From assembly GCF_042670205.1 (NCBI RefSeq), contig NZ_JBHUWD010000002.1, positions 62,001-126,000 on the forward strand: a DNA stretch of 64,000 nucleotides. Direction: 5' to 3'. Position 1 is the stretch's first letter. Each line of letters begins with the position of its first letter. Below, in pieces: positions 33,130-42,197 of the stretch. The notes beneath the pieces are model-generated. The model did no database searches. It was given only the letters and a program-made list of their open reading frames with translations, and was not told where the DNA came from. The translations under genes and the position numbers were made by a program. This DNA comes from Luteimicrobium sp042670205. Its GTDB lineage: Bacteria > Actinomycetota > Actinomycetes > Actinomycetales > Cellulomonadaceae.

Positions 33130-35147
33130 GGGACCGCTCCTTCCGTGGGGGACTGGTCGGGGTCGGCGCCGGGTGCGGTGCCGGCGAGGATGAGGCTCGT
33201 CGAGCGGCCCTCGACGTACGGCAGCAGGACGACGCGGCCCCCGTGCGCGCGGACGACGTCGGCCTCGGGCAGGTCGCCCTCGGCGTAGTCGCCGCCCTTG
33301 GCCCACACGTCGGGGCGGAGGGCGTCGAGGGCAGCGCGCGGGTCGTCGTCGTCGAACACGACGACGTGGTCGACGCCGGCGAGCGCACGGAGCACCCGGG
33401 CGCGGTCCCGCTCGCCGACGGCGGGCCGGCGCGGCCCCTTGAGGCGGCGCACCGACGTGTCGGAGTTGAGCAGGACGACGAGCGTGTCGCCGAGACGCGC
33501 GGCCGCCTCGAGCAGCGCGACGTGGCCGGCGTGCAGCACGTCGAAGCAGCCGCCCGTGGCGACGACCGTCCGGCCCTCGCCGTGGAGCCGGTCGCGCAGC
33601 GCGGCGAGGTCGTCGGGTGCGTCCTCGGCGGTCGCCCCGACCGCCTCTCCCGCCCCGCGCCGGAACCCCTCGGCGCCGCCGGCCCCGACCCACGCCGTCG
33701 CCGCGCCGACGGCCTGCCGGACGGCGTCGGCCAGCGGCACACCGTGGCCGAGACCGACCGCGAGGGCGGCCGCGAACCGGTCGCCCGCGCCGCACGGGTC
33801 CCCGGCCACCCCGTGCGCGGGCACGTAGAGCGGCTCGTGGGCGTCGGCCGCGAGGTAGGCGCCCTGCTCGGCGGCCGTCACGCACACCGCCCCGACGTCC
33901 CAGGCCTCCCGCAGCGCGCGGGCGAGCGTGGCGGGGTCGCCGTCCGGCGGGAGGCCGAGGTCGGCCGCGGCGTCGCGTGCCTCGTCGAGGTTCGGCGTGA
34001 CGACCGTCACGCCCGGCACGGGAGCCCCACCGCGCGGGTGCGGGTCCCAGACGACCGGACGGGTGCGCGCGGCGTCGGCGACGGCCGCGCGGACGGCCGG
34101 GTCGTGCGTGGTGCCGCCGCCGTAGTCGGAGACGAGCACGGCTCGCGCGGGGGCGACCGCCGCCTCGAGGGCGTCGGGGGCGACGTCGACCGGGGCCGCG
34201 GGCCCGCCGTCGTCGACGCGCACGATCGTGCGGCCCGCCGAGCGGACGCGCTGCTTGCGGCGCGTCGAGCCGTCCTGCGCGAGCGGGACCACGTCCACGC
34301 CCGCCGCGGCCAGGTCGGCGGCCAGTGTGCCGGCGTCCCGGTCGGTCGCGAGCGGCGCCACCAGCCGGGTCGGGGCCGACCGGGCGCACAGGAGCGCCGC
34401 GAGGCCCGCGCCGCCCGGGCTGCGCCGGACCGCCAGCGTGTCCACGACCGGCACCGGCCCGTCGGGCGCGAAGCGCGTCACCTGGCCGTCGACGTCCTCG
34501 TCGAGCACGACGTCGCCGAGCACGACGACCTCCGGCGACCCCGCCCCGGGCGGCTCGACGGCCGACCGTGCGGCGGCGCTCGACGATGCCCGGACGTGGC
34601 GGTCGATCGCGGCGCACAGGCCGTGCACGGCGACGAGGTGCGCCTCCTGGACGGTCGACGTCTCGCGTGCCGGCACGCACAGCGCGTCGTCGCACACCGC
34701 GGTGAGCGGGTTGGGCCCGGCGCCGGTCAGCGCCCAGGTCGTCAGGCCGAGCGCGCGGGCGCGACCGGCGGCGGTGAGCACGTTCGGGCTCCTGCCCGAC
34801 GTCGACAGGACCAGCAGGACGTCGCCGGCGCGGCCGTGCGCGGCGACCTGCCGGGCGAACATCTCGTCGGCGCCGTAGTCGTTGACGATCGCGGTGAGGC
34901 TCGAGGTCTCCGCGTGGAGCGCGATCGCCGACAGCGGGACCCGCTCGCCCTCGAACCGGCCGACGAGCTCGGCGGTGAGGTGCTGGGCCTCCGCGGCGCT
35001 GCCCCCGTTGCCGGCCACGAGGAGCCGGCCGCCCGAGAGCGTGAGGTCCGCGAGCCGCCGCGCCCAGGCGTCGAGGCGGTCCTCCTGGCCGGCGAGCCAG
35101 TCGAGCGCCGCCGCGAGGCCGGCGACGTGCCGTGCGAGCCCGCTCAT
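33126..35147 (-). CDS. Three-domain heptose enzyme: GmhA isomerase + HldE kinase + HldE adenylyltransferase
   Basis: 673 residues. Domain 1 (1-185) is a sedoheptulose-7-phosphate isomerase: SIS fold with GNGGSAAEAQHLTAELVGRF and QEAHLVAVH. Domain 2 (about 205-500) is a PfkB-type kinase ending GDPCGAGDRFAAAL with catalytic Asp456. Domain 3 (about 525-660) is a nucleotidyltransferase with GGCFDVLHAGH (HxGH at 539-542). Together they can take sedoheptulose 7-phosphate to heptose 1,7-bisphosphate and, after GmhB, to ADP-heptose. GmhA and HldE are usually separate proteins. ATG 35147 overlaps the previous stop as ATGA. GmhB activity is supplied by the gene at 38471. Confidence 0.9.
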   Translation of the reverse strand: MSGLARHVAGLAAALDWLAGQEDRLDAWARRLADLTLSGGRLLVAGNGGSAAEAQHLTAELVGRFEGERVPLSAIALHAETSSLTAIVNDYGADEMFARQVAAHGRAGDVLLVLSTSGRSPNVLTAAGRARALGLTTWALTGAGPNPLTAVCDDALCVPARETSTVQEAHLVAVHGLCAAIDRHVRASSSAAARSAVEPPGAGSPEVVVLGDVVLDEDVDGQVTRFAPDGPVPVVDTLAVRRSPGGAGLAALLCARSAPTRLVAPLATDRDAGTLAADLAAAGVDVVPLAQDGSTRRKQRVRSAGRTIVRVDDGGPAAPVDVAPDALEAAVAPARAVLVSDYGGGTTHDPAVRAAVADAARTRPVVWDPHPRGGAPVPGVTVVTPNLDEARDAAADLGLPPDGDPATLARALREAWDVGAVCVTAAEQGAYLAADAHEPLYVPAHGVAGDPCGAGDRFAAALAVGLGHGVPLADAVRQAVGAATAWVGAGGAEGFRRGAGEAVGATAEDAPDDLAALRDRLHGEGRTVVATGGCFDVLHAGHVALLEAAARLGDTLVVLLNSDTSVRRLKGPRRPAVGERDRARVLRALAGVDHVVVFDDDDPRAALDALRPDVWAKGGDYAEGDLPEADVVRAHGGRVVLLPYVEGRSTSLILAGTAPGADPDQSPTEGAVP

Positions 35148-36427
35148 GCCGTCGCCGCCTGGGCGAGCTGGTCGACCAGGAGATCGCGGTCTGCGCCCAG
35201 GTGGGCGACGGGCACGCGCGCGACGTCGCGTCCCGCGGCGACGGCGCGGTAGGTGTCGAGCGTGCGGCGCGCGACCGTCTCCCAGCCGTAGTAGCGCTCG
35301 GCTCGCACGCGGGCGGCCGCGCCGAGGCGCTCGGCGCCCCGCGGGTCGGCGTGCAGGCGCTGCAGCGCGCCGACGAGCGCGTCGGGGTCGCGGGGCGGCA
35401 CGAGCACGCCCGTGCGGTCCGGGAGCACCGTGTCGAGGAGCCCGCCGACGGCGGCGCCGACCACGGGCCGCCCGCACGCGGCCGCCTCGAGCGGCACGAT
35501 GCCGAAGGGCTCGTACCAGGGGTCGCAGACCACGACGTCGCAGGCGCGCATGAGGTGGCGGACCTCCTGCTGGGAGACTCCTCCGACGAGCCGCAGCCGG
35601 TCGCGCACGCCGAGGTCGTCGGCGAGCTCGAGCAGGCGCCGGGCCTCCTCGTCGTCCGCGAGCTCCCCGGCGGGCGGGCCGCCCGCGACGACGACCTCGA
35701 GCGCCGGCATCGCGGCGAGCGCCCGCACCACCGTCTCGGTGCCCTTGCGCTCGACCAGCCGCCCCACGCACAGGGCGTGGAACCGGTCGTCGCCCGGTCG
35801 GCTGGCGCGGGCCGTCCGGTCGAGCGCCGGCGTGAACCTGGCCAGGTCGACCCCGCAGGGGACCACGGTCACGCGCCGGGGGTCCATGCCGAGCGCGACG
35901 AGCTCGCCCACCTCGTCGGTGCAGGTCGCGATCACGGCCGCCACCGACGAGCACAGGCGGGCCTCGAGCGCGATCCGCTCGTGCGGGCTGGTGTCCTTGG
36001 CGCCCTGGTGCCGCCGCTTGACCGAGCCGAGCGCGTGGAACGTCTGGACGAGCGGGACGCCGGTGCCCGCGGTCGCCCGCAGCCCGGCGACGCCGGACAT
36101 CCAGAAGTGCGCGTGCACGACGTCGGGCGGCCTGCGCGCCCACGTGCGCCGGAGCACGTCGCCGAACGTCGACATGAACGGCAGGAGCTCGTCCTTGGGC
36201 AGGTGCTCGGCCGGCCCGGCGTCGACGTGGACGACGTCCAGGCGCGGCGCGACGTGCACCGCCGTCGGCAGGTCCGGGTCGTCGCGGCGCGTGTACACGG
36301 CCACCTCGTGGCCGAGGTGCGCGAGCCGCCGGGACAGCGCGTCCACGTGGACGTTCTGCCCCCCGGCGTCGACGCCACCGAGCACCGCGAGCGGGCTCGC
36401 GTGCTCGGAGATCATGGCGATCCTCAT
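35144..36427 (-). CDS. GT4-family glycosyltransferase
   Basis: 427 residues with the GT-B layout. N-terminal glycine-rich loop GGVDAGGQNVHVDALSRRLA, HAHFWMSG, and a C-terminal E-x7-E nucleotide-sugar motif in EPFGIVPLEAAACG. Similar to sucrose-phosphate-synthase-like GT4 enzymes. It retains anomeric configuration and presumably adds a sugar to the glycan made by this operon. Coupled by ATGA overlaps on both sides. Confidence 0.88.
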   Translation of the reverse strand: MRIAMISEHASPLAVLGGVDAGGQNVHVDALSRRLAHLGHEVAVYTRRDDPDLPTAVHVAPRLDVVHVDAGPAEHLPKDELLPFMSTFGDVLRRTWARRPPDVVHAHFWMSGVAGLRATAGTGVPLVQTFHALGSVKRRHQGAKDTSPHERIALEARLCSSVAAVIATCTDEVGELVALGMDPRRVTVVPCGVDLARFTPALDRTARASRPGDDRFHALCVGRLVERKGTETVVRALAAMPALEVVVAGGPPAGELADDEEARRLLELADDLGVRDRLRLVGGVSQQEVRHLMRACDVVVCDPWYEPFGIVPLEAAACGRPVVGAAVGGLLDTVLPDRTGVLVPPRDPDALVGALQRLHADPRGAERLGAAARVRAERYYGWETVARRTLDTYRAVAAGRDVARVPVAHLGADRDLLVDQLAQAATA

Positions 36428-37416
36428 CCGGCCACCTCCTTCAGAAGCCGGTCCCATCGGTCGAGGAACCGGTCGTGGGCGTAGTGCTCGAGGACGTGCC
36501 GACGTCCCGCGAGGCCCTGCTCGCGGGCCTCGTCGGGGTCGGCGAGCCAGCGCCCGAGGGCGCGGGCGAGCTCGTCGGGGTCCGCGCTGACCACCCCGGC
36601 GCCGGGCGGGACCGCGCGCGGCGCCTCGGTGGACGCGGCGGCCGCGACGGGCACGCCGAGGGCCATCGCCTCGAGGAGCGAGAGCCCCAGGCTCGTCCAG
36701 CGGTACGGGTGGAGGTAGGCGCGGTCCCGGGCCAGCTCGGCGTGCAGGCGCGCCTGCGGCAGGTCGTCCACGAGGTCGAGGGGCGCCCCGGCGGGCCGCG
36801 TGCGCGCCTGCCACCCGAGCTCGCCCACCCGCATGCCGTAGACGACGGAGGGCAGCTCGGCCGTGACGGCGAGGAGCAGGTCGGTGCCGGCCACGCGGCT
36901 GCGCCGCACGGGCTCGTTGACCACGGCGGCGACGCGCGCCCGCTCGCCGGTCCACCGGTGGCCCGGGTCGGGGACACCGTGCTCGACGACGACCGTGCGC
37001 GCGGGACCGGAGTCCCACAGCAGCGCGTTGAAGTACGTCACGTGCGCGAGGGGGACGCGGCCGTCCCGCACGACGTCGAGCGCGAGCGCGGGGTGGCGGG
37101 TCGAGGCGGCAGCGCCCGTGGGGGCGTTGTGCTCGAGGTAGACGGCCGGGAGGTCGACGCCGACGCGGCGCCCGGTCCAGCGTTCGACGAGCGCCACCTC
37201 GTGCGGGCGCTGCAGCACCGCGACGTCGAGCTCGTCGGCCTGCGCGCGCAGCGCGTCGGGGGTCGCCTCGCTGACCGTGGACGGCCAGTCCCAGGTCCGC
37301 GCGCGGCCGCGGCCGTCCGGTCCCCGTCCGGGCAGGACGGGCACGACGTACTCGTGCGGCCCGGCGACGAACGTCGTCGTCCACGAGCCGTGGACGTGCC
37401 AGAGCAGGATCTTCAT
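36424..37416 (-). CDS. Glycosyltransferase, GT4-like
   Basis: 330 residues. Starts MKILLWHVHGSWTTTFV; the C-terminal half (LHPYRWTSLGLSLLEAMALGVP) has the E-x7-E-type donor site of GT-B retaining enzymes. Shorter and more diverged than its neighbour at 35144. Overlaps both neighbouring genes by 4 bp. The sugar donor is not known; ADP-heptose or UDP-sugars are candidates. Confidence 0.8.
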   Translation of the reverse strand: MKILLWHVHGSWTTTFVAGPHEYVVPVLPGRGPDGRGRARTWDWPSTVSEATPDALRAQADELDVAVLQRPHEVALVERWTGRRVGVDLPAVYLEHNAPTGAAASTRHPALALDVVRDGRVPLAHVTYFNALLWDSGPARTVVVEHGVPDPGHRWTGERARVAAVVNEPVRRSRVAGTDLLLAVTAELPSVVYGMRVGELGWQARTRPAGAPLDLVDDLPQARLHAELARDRAYLHPYRWTSLGLSLLEAMALGVPVAAAASTEAPRAVPPGAGVVSADPDELARALGRWLADPDEAREQGLAGRRHVLEHYAHDRFLDRWDRLLKEVAG

Positions 37417-38474
37417 GCCGTCACCGCCGGGAGGGTGGAAGGGATGGCCGCCGCGGCCGGGGGAGGACCGGCGAGCCGGTCGACGGCGTCCGCCACGGCG
37501 CCGGGCTCGACGTCGAGGCAGGGGTGCCCGGCCAGCGGGCACGTCCGGGCGCGGGTGCCGCGGCAGGCCGCGTGCGGGTCGCCGAGGCGCTCGCAGGGCA
37601 CGCCCCAGGGGCGCCAGCGTTCCCACGGGACGACCGGCGCGAACAGCGAGACGACGGGGGTGCCGACGGCGGTCGCCAGGTGCGCGGGACCCGTGTTGCC
37701 GACCACGACGCAGCCCGCGCCCGCGAGCAGGGAGGCGAGCTCGGCGTAGCCCGTGCGACCGCCGCGGTCGACGACGCCCGCACCGCCGCCCGCGGTCGCG
37801 CAGACCGCGCGGGTGAGGGCGACGTCACCGGGACCGCCCGTGACCACGACGGCCCGGCCGCGCCGCGCGAGCTCGGCCACGACGCGTCCGGCGGTGCCGG
37901 GCGACGGCGCCCGGGCGGGCACGGCGGCGCTCGGGTGCACGACGACGTAGGGCCCGGCGGGAGCGAGGTCGCCGGCGCTCGGCAGGGGACGCGCCACGGC
38001 GAGGCGCGTGTCGTCGTCCGCGGGGAAGCCGGCCGCCTCGACGACGCTCAGCATCGCCTCGACCTCGTGCGCCCCGGCGGGCCGCGGGTGCCGCACGTCG
38101 AGCAGCGAGCCGGGGTAGTCCTCGCTCGTCGCGACGACGCGCCCGACCCCGGCGAGACGCAGCAGCAGCGCCGTCGGCAGCGGGCTCTGGTGGAACGAGG
38201 TCAGGACGATCCCGACGGCGTACCGGCGCCCGGCGAGCTCGGTGACGAGCGCGTCGACCGCCACGGGGTCGACGGCGGGCGGCCGGACCCCCGCCCAGGG
38301 GGCGTCGAAGCGCAGGACGTCGCGCACGCCGGGCAGCAGCCGCGCCGCCTGGAGGCCGTCGCCCGAGACGAGCAGGTCGACGGGGCCTCGGCGGGCGACC
38401 GTGCGCACGGCGGGCCCCGCGAGGAGCACGTCGCCGTCGCTGTCGAGGCGCACGACCAGGGTGGGGGCGCTCAT
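37413..38474 (-). CDS. GT9-family (heptosyltransferase-like) glycosyltransferase
   Basis: 353 residues. N-terminal VVRLDSDGDVLLAGPAVR and C-terminal VGNTGPAHLATAVGTPVVSLFAPV are the two signature blocks of GT9, the family of ADP-heptose:LPS heptosyltransferases. Position in an operon that encodes the ADP-heptose enzymes strongly suggests ADP-heptose as donor. A Cys-rich segment (AACRGTRARTCPLAGHPC) near 310-330 may bind metal. Coupled by ATGA overlaps. Confidence 0.88.
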   Translation of the reverse strand: MSAPTLVVRLDSDGDVLLAGPAVRTVARRGPVDLLVSGDGLQAARLLPGVRDVLRFDAPWAGVRPPAVDPVAVDALVTELAGRRYAVGIVLTSFHQSPLPTALLLRLAGVGRVVATSEDYPGSLLDVRHPRPAGAHEVEAMLSVVEAAGFPADDDTRLAVARPLPSAGDLAPAGPYVVVHPSAAVPARAPSPGTAGRVVAELARRGRAVVVTGGPGDVALTRAVCATAGGGAGVVDRGGRTGYAELASLLAGAGCVVVGNTGPAHLATAVGTPVVSLFAPVVPWERWRPWGVPCERLGDPHAACRGTRARTCPLAGHPCLDVEPGAVADAVDRLAGPPPAAAAIPSTLPAVTA

Positions 38475-40057
38475 CGGACCCCCTCCGCGGGGGCGGGCGC
38501 GAGCACGGGACCGAGCGCCGCGACGGCCTCGTCGAGGGTCGCGGCGACGCAGGGCGCCGCCGCGACCTCGGCAGCCTCGGTGACCGGCGTGGGGACGAGG
38601 ACCGCCGGCGCACCCGCCGCGACGGCCGCCGCGACGTCGGACCCGATGTCCCCGACCACGGCGCACTGCGCGGGCGCGAGCCCCAGGTCGCGTGCGGCGG
38701 CGAGCACGAGGCCGGGCGCGGGCTTGCGGCACGCGCAGCCGTCGCCCGGCGCGTGGGGGCAGACCTGCCACGTGTCGAACGGGCCGAGCAGCCCGGCGAC
38801 ACGCGCGTCCACCGCGGCGAGGCGCTCCGGGCCGACCAGGCCGCGTCCGACGCCCGACTGGTTCGAGACGACGCCGACCAGGATCCCGCGGGCGCGCAGG
38901 TCGTCGAGCACCTCGCGGGCGCCGGAGACGGGCACCACGCGGGCCGGGTCGTCGTTGTAGGGCACGTCGTGGACGAGCGTGCCGTCCCGGTCGAACAGCA
39001 CGGCCCGCACGCGCGGCGGCCACGGCTCGGGCGGCTGTCGCACGACACGCACCGACCCGGCGACGCGGTGCGCGACCGCGGCGAACGGGATGAGCGCGCT
39101 CGTCCACGCCATGCGACGCAGCTCGGGGGAGAACCGCGGGTCGCCCGGCCGCGGGCCGGGTGCGAGCCGCAGACCCAGGAACCAGCCGGTGAGCGCGAGC
39201 CACGCGCCGGCGGCCGTCGCGGCGGCGTGCGGGCGGCGCAGGGCCGCGGCGACGATCCCGGCGGTCGCCGCGCCCACGGTCCACGCGTGCCGCGAGAGCA
39301 GCCCGCGCCCGGTCTCGGCCGAACGGCGCCACGCCGGGCCGTGCAGCGCCCGCATGAGCGCGTCGTCGCGCGTGCCCGCCTGGACGCGCAGGCTCACGGC
39401 GTCGTCCGCGGGGCGCACCGGGTGGCGCACGACGCGCGCACCCGTCGCGAGCTCCCAGCCCGCCCCCCGGACCCGCAGCGCGAGGTCGGCGTCCTCGCGG
39501 TAGGCGCGGGGGAAGCGCTCGTCGAACCCGCCGACCGCGACCAGGGCGTCGCGCCGGTACGCCATGTCGGCGGTGGCCCACGCGGCCCGCTCGAGGCCCT
39601 GCGTCACGCGCTCCCAGTCCGTCGGGCGTCCGTCGTGGTCCAGCGGCACCTCGATGCGGCCCTGGACGCCACCGGTCCGCGCGCCCGCGGCGGCGAGGTC
39701 GCGCCGCAGCCCGGCGGCCCAGCCCTGGGGCGGCAGGACGTCGTCGTCGAGGAAGACGACCCACCTCGTGGCCGGCAGGGTCCGCCAGCCCGCGTTGCGG
39801 GCGGCTGCGGGCCCGCGGCCGCCCGACCGGACGACGCGCACGTCCAGGCCGGGGTACGGGCCGGCGGCGAGAGCCGGAGGAAGCGGCCCGCGCGGGTCGA
39901 GGCGCCGGTCGTCGGCGAGCACGACCGGGAGGGGCTGCCCGCCCGGCCCGGGCTCCTCGGCGGCGCGCACGCTCGCGGCGAGCGCGTCGAGCAGACGGTC
40001 GAGGCTCGGGCGCCCGACGGTCGGGACGACGACCCCGAAGGATCCCGGCCCGCTCAC
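38471..40057 (-). CDS. Fusion of GT2 glycosyltransferase and GmhB-type HAD phosphatase
   Basis: 528 residues. Residues 1-240: GT2 fold with FLDDDVLPPQG metal-binding Asp cluster (about 104) and YREDADLALRVR. Residues about 250-300: one or two hydrophobic segments that likely touch the membrane. Residues 348-520: HAD-IIIA domain with DRDGTLV nucleophile, VSNQSGVGRG, a Cys/His zinc-type segment CPHAPGDGCACRKP and GDIGSDV. This matches GmhB, which removes the 7-phosphate of heptose 1,7-bisphosphate. The fusion would tie ADP-heptose supply to a glycosyltransferase. GTG 40057 overlaps the previous stop. Confidence 0.87.
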   Translation of the reverse strand: MSGPGSFGVVVPTVGRPSLDRLLDALAASVRAAEEPGPGGQPLPVVLADDRRLDPRGPLPPALAAGPYPGLDVRVVRSGGRGPAAARNAGWRTLPATRWVVFLDDDVLPPQGWAAGLRRDLAAAGARTGGVQGRIEVPLDHDGRPTDWERVTQGLERAAWATADMAYRRDALVAVGGFDERFPRAYREDADLALRVRGAGWELATGARVVRHPVRPADDAVSLRVQAGTRDDALMRALHGPAWRRSAETGRGLLSRHAWTVGAATAGIVAAALRRPHAAATAAGAWLALTGWFLGLRLAPGPRPGDPRFSPELRRMAWTSALIPFAAVAHRVAGSVRVVRQPPEPWPPRVRAVLFDRDGTLVHDVPYNDDPARVVPVSGAREVLDDLRARGILVGVVSNQSGVGRGLVGPERLAAVDARVAGLLGPFDTWQVCPHAPGDGCACRKPAPGLVLAAARDLGLAPAQCAVVGDIGSDVAAAVAAGAPAVLVPTPVTEAAEVAAAPCVAATLDEAVAALGPVLAPAPAEGVR

Positions 40058-41715
40058 GCCGTGCCCCCGAACGCGTCGGCGCGGCGGACCAGGTGCGGAC
40101 CGAGGACGAGCAGGTCGACGGGCGCCGAGCCGAACAGCTCGAGCGCGTGGCGGGGGTGGTCGACCATGGGACGTCCGGCGGTGTTGAGGCTCGTGTTGAT
40201 CACGACCGGCAGGCCGGTGCGCCGTGCGAACGCCCGCAGCGTCGCGTGGAGGCGTGGTGTCGTGGTGTCGACGGTCTGGATCCGGGCGGTCCCGTCCACG
40301 TGCACGGCGGCGGCGATCCGCTCCCGCCACGCGGGGGCAACCGTGTGCACGAAGAGCATGTACGGGCTGGGCAGCGGGCCGTCCGAGAAGATCTCCGCCG
40401 CGCGGTCGTCGAGCACCATGGGCGCGACGGGCCGGAACTGCTCGCGCCCCTTGACGGCGTTGAGCCGTTCGAGGTTGGCGCGCGGGCCCGGGTGCGCGAG
40501 CAGGGACCGGTGCCCGAGCGCGCGCGGCCCGAGCTCCGAGCGCCCGTCGAACCAGGCCACGACGCCGTCGGCCGCGAGCACCGCGGCGACCTCGTCCGCG
40601 AGGTCGGCCGGGGTCGTGAAGGGCAGCCGTGCCGCGCGCAGGAAGCCGGCGAGCTCGTCGTCGGACCAGGCGCGGCCGAGGTCCACGCCGGGCATGGGCA
40701 CCAGCGGGTCGCCCGCCTCGGCGGCGAGCTGGAGCGCCGCCCCGAGCGCCGTCCCTGCGTCGCCCGCCGCGGGCTGGACCCAGACGTCGTCGAACCCGGC
40801 CTCGCGCCACACGCGCGAGTTGGCGACGCAGTTGAGCGCGATGCCACCCGCGAGGGCCAGCGCGTCGTCGCCGGTGCGTGCGTGCAACCACCGCGCGAGC
40901 GCGACGAGCGTCTCCTCGAGCACGAGCTGGACGGACGCCGCGAGGTCCGCGTGCGGGCCGCGCCACGACTCCTCGGTGAGCGTCGCGTCGGGACGACGCC
41001 GCGGCGCCCACCGGCTCCAGTCGGGCGGCCGGGCGACGAACGTGCCCTCGCCGCGCACGTGCACGTGCTCGCGGACGGCGTCGGCGAAGCGCGGCTCGCC
41101 GTACGACGCGAGGGCCATGACCTTGAACTCGTCGCTCGAGCGCAGGAAGCCCAGGTGCTCGGTCAGCGACTCGTAGACGAGCCCGAGCGAGTCGGGCAGC
41201 TCCTGCTCGGCGAGGACCTCGAGCTTGCCCTGGTCGTACCGGCCGGCGAGGCACGACGTGCTCTCGCCGCGCCCGTCGAGGCTCAGGACGCTTGTGACGG
41301 GGTGGGGCGAGGCGAGCGCCGCGGACGCCGCGTGCGCCACCTCGTGGGGGACGAACCTGACCCGCGACCGGTCCAGGCCGGGCAGCGCGGTCGCGAGGAA
41401 CGCGGGGGCGCGGCGCGCGTAGTCGAGCCGCAGCCAGTCCCACGGGTCGTCCAGGCCGACCTCGTCCGCCGGCCGTGCGAGCGCCGGGTCGAACGAGTAC
41501 CCGACGGCGTCGAGGTCCCCGGGTTCGAGGCCGCCCGCCGCGAGGCACCACGCCATTGCTTGCTCGGGCAGCTCCCAGGCGGCGAAGGGGACGGGCCGCT
41601 TGCCGTGCTTGCGGCGCGAGAAGCGCTCCTCCTCGGCGGCCGCGACCACCTGCCCGTCGACGACGAGCGCGGCGGACGGGTCGTGGAAGAGGGCGTTGAC
41701 CCCGAGGACGCGCAT
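40054..41715 (-). CDS. Carbamoyltransferase, NodU/CmcH family
   Basis: 553 residues. N-terminal Kae1-like domain with GVNALFHDPSAALVVDG and EEERFSRRKH, the internal LALAGGIALNCVANS, and a C-terminal YrdC-like region with ELGPRALGHRSLLAHP. These enzymes carbamoylate a sugar hydroxyl using carbamoyl phosphate and ATP, as in nodulation factors and some antibiotics. First gene of the seven-gene operon; GGGAGG lies upstream of the ATG. It presumably decorates the glycan or a free heptose. Confidence 0.92.
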   Translation of the reverse strand: MRVLGVNALFHDPSAALVVDGQVVAAAEEERFSRRKHGKRPVPFAAWELPEQAMAWCLAAGGLEPGDLDAVGYSFDPALARPADEVGLDDPWDWLRLDYARRAPAFLATALPGLDRSRVRFVPHEVAHAASAALASPHPVTSVLSLDGRGESTSCLAGRYDQGKLEVLAEQELPDSLGLVYESLTEHLGFLRSSDEFKVMALASYGEPRFADAVREHVHVRGEGTFVARPPDWSRWAPRRRPDATLTEESWRGPHADLAASVQLVLEETLVALARWLHARTGDDALALAGGIALNCVANSRVWREAGFDDVWVQPAAGDAGTALGAALQLAAEAGDPLVPMPGVDLGRAWSDDELAGFLRAARLPFTTPADLADEVAAVLAADGVVAWFDGRSELGPRALGHRSLLAHPGPRANLERLNAVKGREQFRPVAPMVLDDRAAEIFSDGPLPSPYMLFVHTVAPAWRERIAAAVHVDGTARIQTVDTTTPRLHATLRAFARRTGLPVVINTSLNTAGRPMVDHPRHALELFGSAPVDLLVLGPHLVRRADAFGGTA

Positions 41716-42197
41716 CGCGGAACCTCCCGGAGCGTGGCCCGTGGGCCGACGCGGTGGTGAGGGTCGAGGTTCCGCAACCCGCTCCCTTCACCCTCGGTGC
41801 GAGAAGCGCTGCTCGCATCTTGAACCGCTTCTCGCACCTCGCCGCGCCCGCGACCGTCGCGACCTGGACGTCCTCCCACGGCACCAGGAAGGCGCCGCGG
41901 TGCCGGCGCCGCAGCCACCACGCGATCGCCCCCTCGGCGACGCAACCGCTCCTCCCCGCATGCGTAGGGACGGACCGCTCCCTAGCGTGGTGCGTGCTGC
42001 GTCGGGAAGGGGGCGTGCGGACCGCCGACGACGCCCGGGCCCCGGGCGTCCGGGGAGGCACCCGTGCTCGTCCACGCGCCACACCCCACGCACCTCCACG
42101 GTGCTCCGGGCCACGGGTCCGGGACCGACTCCCGGTCCCGGGTGCCGTCGCCGCCGAGATCCCCGGGACGCCCCTCGCCGGGAGCGGGAGTCGCACC
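41716..42197. promoter_or_regulatory. Divergent promoter region of the glycan cluster, with long inverted repeat
   Basis: 482 bases without a supported gene, between the carbamoyltransferase (minus) and UDP-glucose dehydrogenase (plus). GGTGCGAGAAGCG at 41796-41808 is repeated inverted at 41826-41838 with a 17-base spacer. It could form an RNA hairpin or bind a dimeric regulator. The remaining sequence shows nothing further I can name. Confidence 0.55.
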
